6,903 nt of DNA, taken from the NCBI GenBank assembly GCA_963924885.1, contig CAWUUY010000394.1:1-6903 (forward strand), in the 5' to 3' direction. This stretch comes from UBA5216 sp963924885 (GTDB lineage: Bacteria > Pseudomonadota > Gammaproteobacteria > Burkholderiales > SG8-41). Shown here piece after piece: positions 5,592 through 6,903 of the stretch; position 1 is the first letter of the stretch, and every line of letters begins with the position of its first letter. Both the position numbers and the translations under genes were made by a program. The notes below the pieces were generated by a model. That model saw only the letters and a list, made by a program, of their open reading frames with translations, was not told the origin of the DNA and searched no databases.

Positions 5592-6092
5592 CTTTTGGCG
5601 CAGTAGATCCATTTCCAGCAAGCCGAAAGCGGCCAGCCACAGCGTTGCATCCCACGCATCCATCCACTTTCCGCGCGCGAGCCACACCACTACCAGAGTG
5701 GCCAACACGGCGTAGAGTATTCCGGCGGTGAAGGTGAACGCCTTGCGCTGCGCAGCGACCACGGCGGGGCGCCGGATTTCGATTTCCAGCAGCGCTACCA
5801 CGGCGACCCACACCAGCAGATTGGTTGCGTCCAGCCATTCCCGTTCGCGCACATACAGCACCGCGCTCGCGGCGATGGCCAGTGTCGCCAAAAGGCGCAG
5901 GCCGTGATTCACGGTTCGTGCGCGCACTGTCAGCGGACGCACGCGCAGGGTTTCCAGCAGGAACAGCATCAGCAACGCATACCAGGCCACCGAATCCAGC
6001 GCCTGACTGACGCGCCCGGCGACGAGGTAGTAGATCGTGTTGCACGCGAGCAGGGCGATGATCGCCACTTGCGTGCGCGCATGCGCTGTCAC
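5586..6092 (-). CDS. Small integral membrane protein with threefold internal repeat, function unknown
   Basis: I do not recognise the family. The 168-residue product is strongly hydrophobic, with about six membrane segments that read as three repeats of a two-helix unit: roughly residues 8-52, 64-108 and 119-165. In each unit the second helix starts after an [LM]D (D33, D88, D145), ends in LLE (E47, E103, E160) and is followed by arginine (R50, R107, R165). Tryptophan precedes the aspartate pair in units two and three. The start is the GTG at 6092, which overlaps the TGA of the upstream symporter as GTGA, so translation is probably coupled and no separate ribosome site is needed. The coupling suggests an accessory subunit of the transporter or a protein needed with it; this is inference. 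It does not look like the short DUF4212 partner of some symporters. Confidence 0.7.
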   Translation of the reverse strand: MTAHARTQVAIIALLACNTIYYLVAGRVSQALDSVAWYALLMLFLLETLRVRPLTVRARTVNHGLRLLATLAIAASAVLYVREREWLDATNLLVWVAVVALLEIEIRRPAVVAAQRKAFTFTAGILYAVLATLVVVWLARGKWMDAWDATLWLAAFGLLEMDLLRQKT

Positions 6093-6903
6093 GGTTTATG
6101 TTGCATGCCGTCGTGATGCGGAGGGCGGTGTCCGGTCGCGGGCACGTGCTGCACCGAGGCATGGGCATGCGGCGCATGCGCTTCCGGGTGCTGCGTGGGA
6201 TGTCCCGTGATCTGCGGCAACAGCGAGCCTGCCAGCATGCCGAAACCAGCGGCGACAAAGCCCACCAGTTGCGGCAGCCACACTTCATTATTCGTGCCGA
6301 AAAACTCCAGCAGCACCCAGGTGGAAAACCCGCAGGCGATGCCCGCCAACGCACCCTGCGTGGTGGCGCGTTTCCAGTACAGGCCTAAAAACAACGGCCA
6401 GAACGCCGACACCAAGGTGATCTTGTAGGCGTTTTCCACCATCTTGAAAATACTCGCCGTGGAATTGAGCGCGAACACCAACACGATGCAGGCAAAACAC
6501 ACCAGCACGATGCGCATGGTGCGCAGGAACACGCGGTCGGTCATATGCGGAAACACATTGCGCAGGATGTTTTCCGAAAACGCCACCGAGGGCGCGAGCA
6601 GCGTCGCACTCGAACAACTCATAATCGCCGACAGCAACGCGCCGAAGAACACCACCTGCGCGAACAGCGGCGTGTGTTGCAGGATCAGCGTGGGCAAAAT
6701 CAGTTGCGAATCCTTGGCGAGCAAGTCGGTGAACACTTTCGGGTCCAGCAGCGTCGCCGCGTAGGCGAGGAACATCGGCACGAAAGCGAACACAAAGTAG
6801 ATCGAACCGCCCAGCACCGAGCCGCGCACGGCGGTCTTTTCGTCCTTAGCCGAGGTGATGCGCTGAAACACGTCCTGCTGCGGAATCGAGCCCAGCATCA
6901 TGG
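6089..6903 (-). CDS. Sodium:solute symporter family protein, C-terminal part (N-terminus outside window)
   Basis: The reading frame is open to the right edge, so the first part of the gene is missing; the methionine at 6901 is internal. The visible 270 residues contain GSIPQQDVFQRI, found after an early helix in this family. SAIMSCSSATLLAPS at 91-105 corresponds to the helix whose serine/threonine residues bind sodium in LeuT-fold symporters. Several further helices follow (about 128-148, 155-175, 182-200 and 209-229), with GLYWKRATTQGALAG at 173-187, a typical loop. The protein would import a small organic solute with sodium; the substrate cannot be named. Its last 37 residues, after the final helix, are polar and hold ten histidines. 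The stop overlaps the start of the small membrane protein by a GTGA. Confidence 0.88.
   Translation of the reverse strand, partial: MMLGSIPQQDVFQRITSAKDEKTAVRGSVLGGSIYFVFAFVPMFLAYAATLLDPKVFTDLLAKDSQLILPTLILQHTPLFAQVVFFGALLSAIMSCSSATLLAPSVAFSENILRNVFPHMTDRVFLRTMRIVLVCFACIVLVFALNSTASIFKMVENAYKITLVSAFWPLFLGLYWKRATTQGALAGIACGFSTWVLLEFFGTNNEVWLPQLVGFVAAGFGMLAGSLLPQITGHPTQHPEAHAPHAHASVQHVPATGHRPPHHDGMQHKP
6092..6202 (-). other. Histidine-rich C-terminal tail of the symporter
   Basis: Residues 234-270 of the visible fragment contain ten histidines in 37 positions, mixed with proline and alanine (for example HAPHAH and PPHHDGMQH). The segment follows the last hydrophobic helix and is probably disordered. 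Such tails can bind divalent metals, but no defined site can be shown here. Confidence 0.6.

Noticed and set aside
1..6903. Search by eye for CRISPR arrays, insertion-sequence ends, integrases or toxin-antitoxin pairs
   Set aside because: None was found. All large open frames are accounted for by the eight genes listed or by their shadows.

Overview
The window looks like an ordinary chromosomal segment of a GC-rich proteobacterium. Betaproteobacteria fit best and Gammaproteobacteria are possible. The reasons are the proC-yggT pair, the wording of the YggT and ProC proteins (for example VTSKGGTT in ProC), and a CC..CC type thioredoxin-like ferredoxin. I judged this by eye from remembered families, without any database search. 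No rRNA, tRNA, CRISPR array, insertion sequence or phage gene was found. Eight protein genes fill almost the whole window, and no gap is longer than about 85 bases.

Layout. Bases 20-54 hold a degenerate 7-base tandem repeat that runs into the start codon of proC (54-866, +, proline biosynthesis). proC is followed by yggT (937-1494, +, membrane protein), with a small AT-rich hairpin between them. A leftward cluster converges on yggT with only 14 bases between stop codons. In transcription order it holds a VanZ-like membrane protein (4603-3473), a small [2Fe-2S] ferredoxin (3419-3111) and a phospholipase D/cardiolipin-synthase-type enzyme with an added C-terminal membrane region (3029-1509). 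A DHH-family phosphoesterase (4603-5562, +) diverges from the VanZ gene so tightly that the two proposed start codons share a base. It ends in an AT-rich hairpin shared with a convergent leftward pair. That pair is a sodium:solute symporter, truncated by the window edge (6903-6089), whose stop codon overlaps the start of a small unrecognised membrane protein (6092-5586).

How the genes may work together. proC and yggT are a widely conserved neighbour pair. The VanZ-like protein and the cardiolipin-synthase-like enzyme may both act at the cell envelope, with the ferredoxin between them having no obvious link to either. The symporter and the small membrane protein are probably translationally coupled and may form one transport unit. 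The most distinctive observations are a threefold internal repeat of a two-helix unit in the small membrane protein, a histidine-rich tail on the symporter, an AT-rich hairpin present in two copies about 4.6 kb apart, and the zero-length divergent junction at 4601-4605. I see no convincing new defence or mobile system here.
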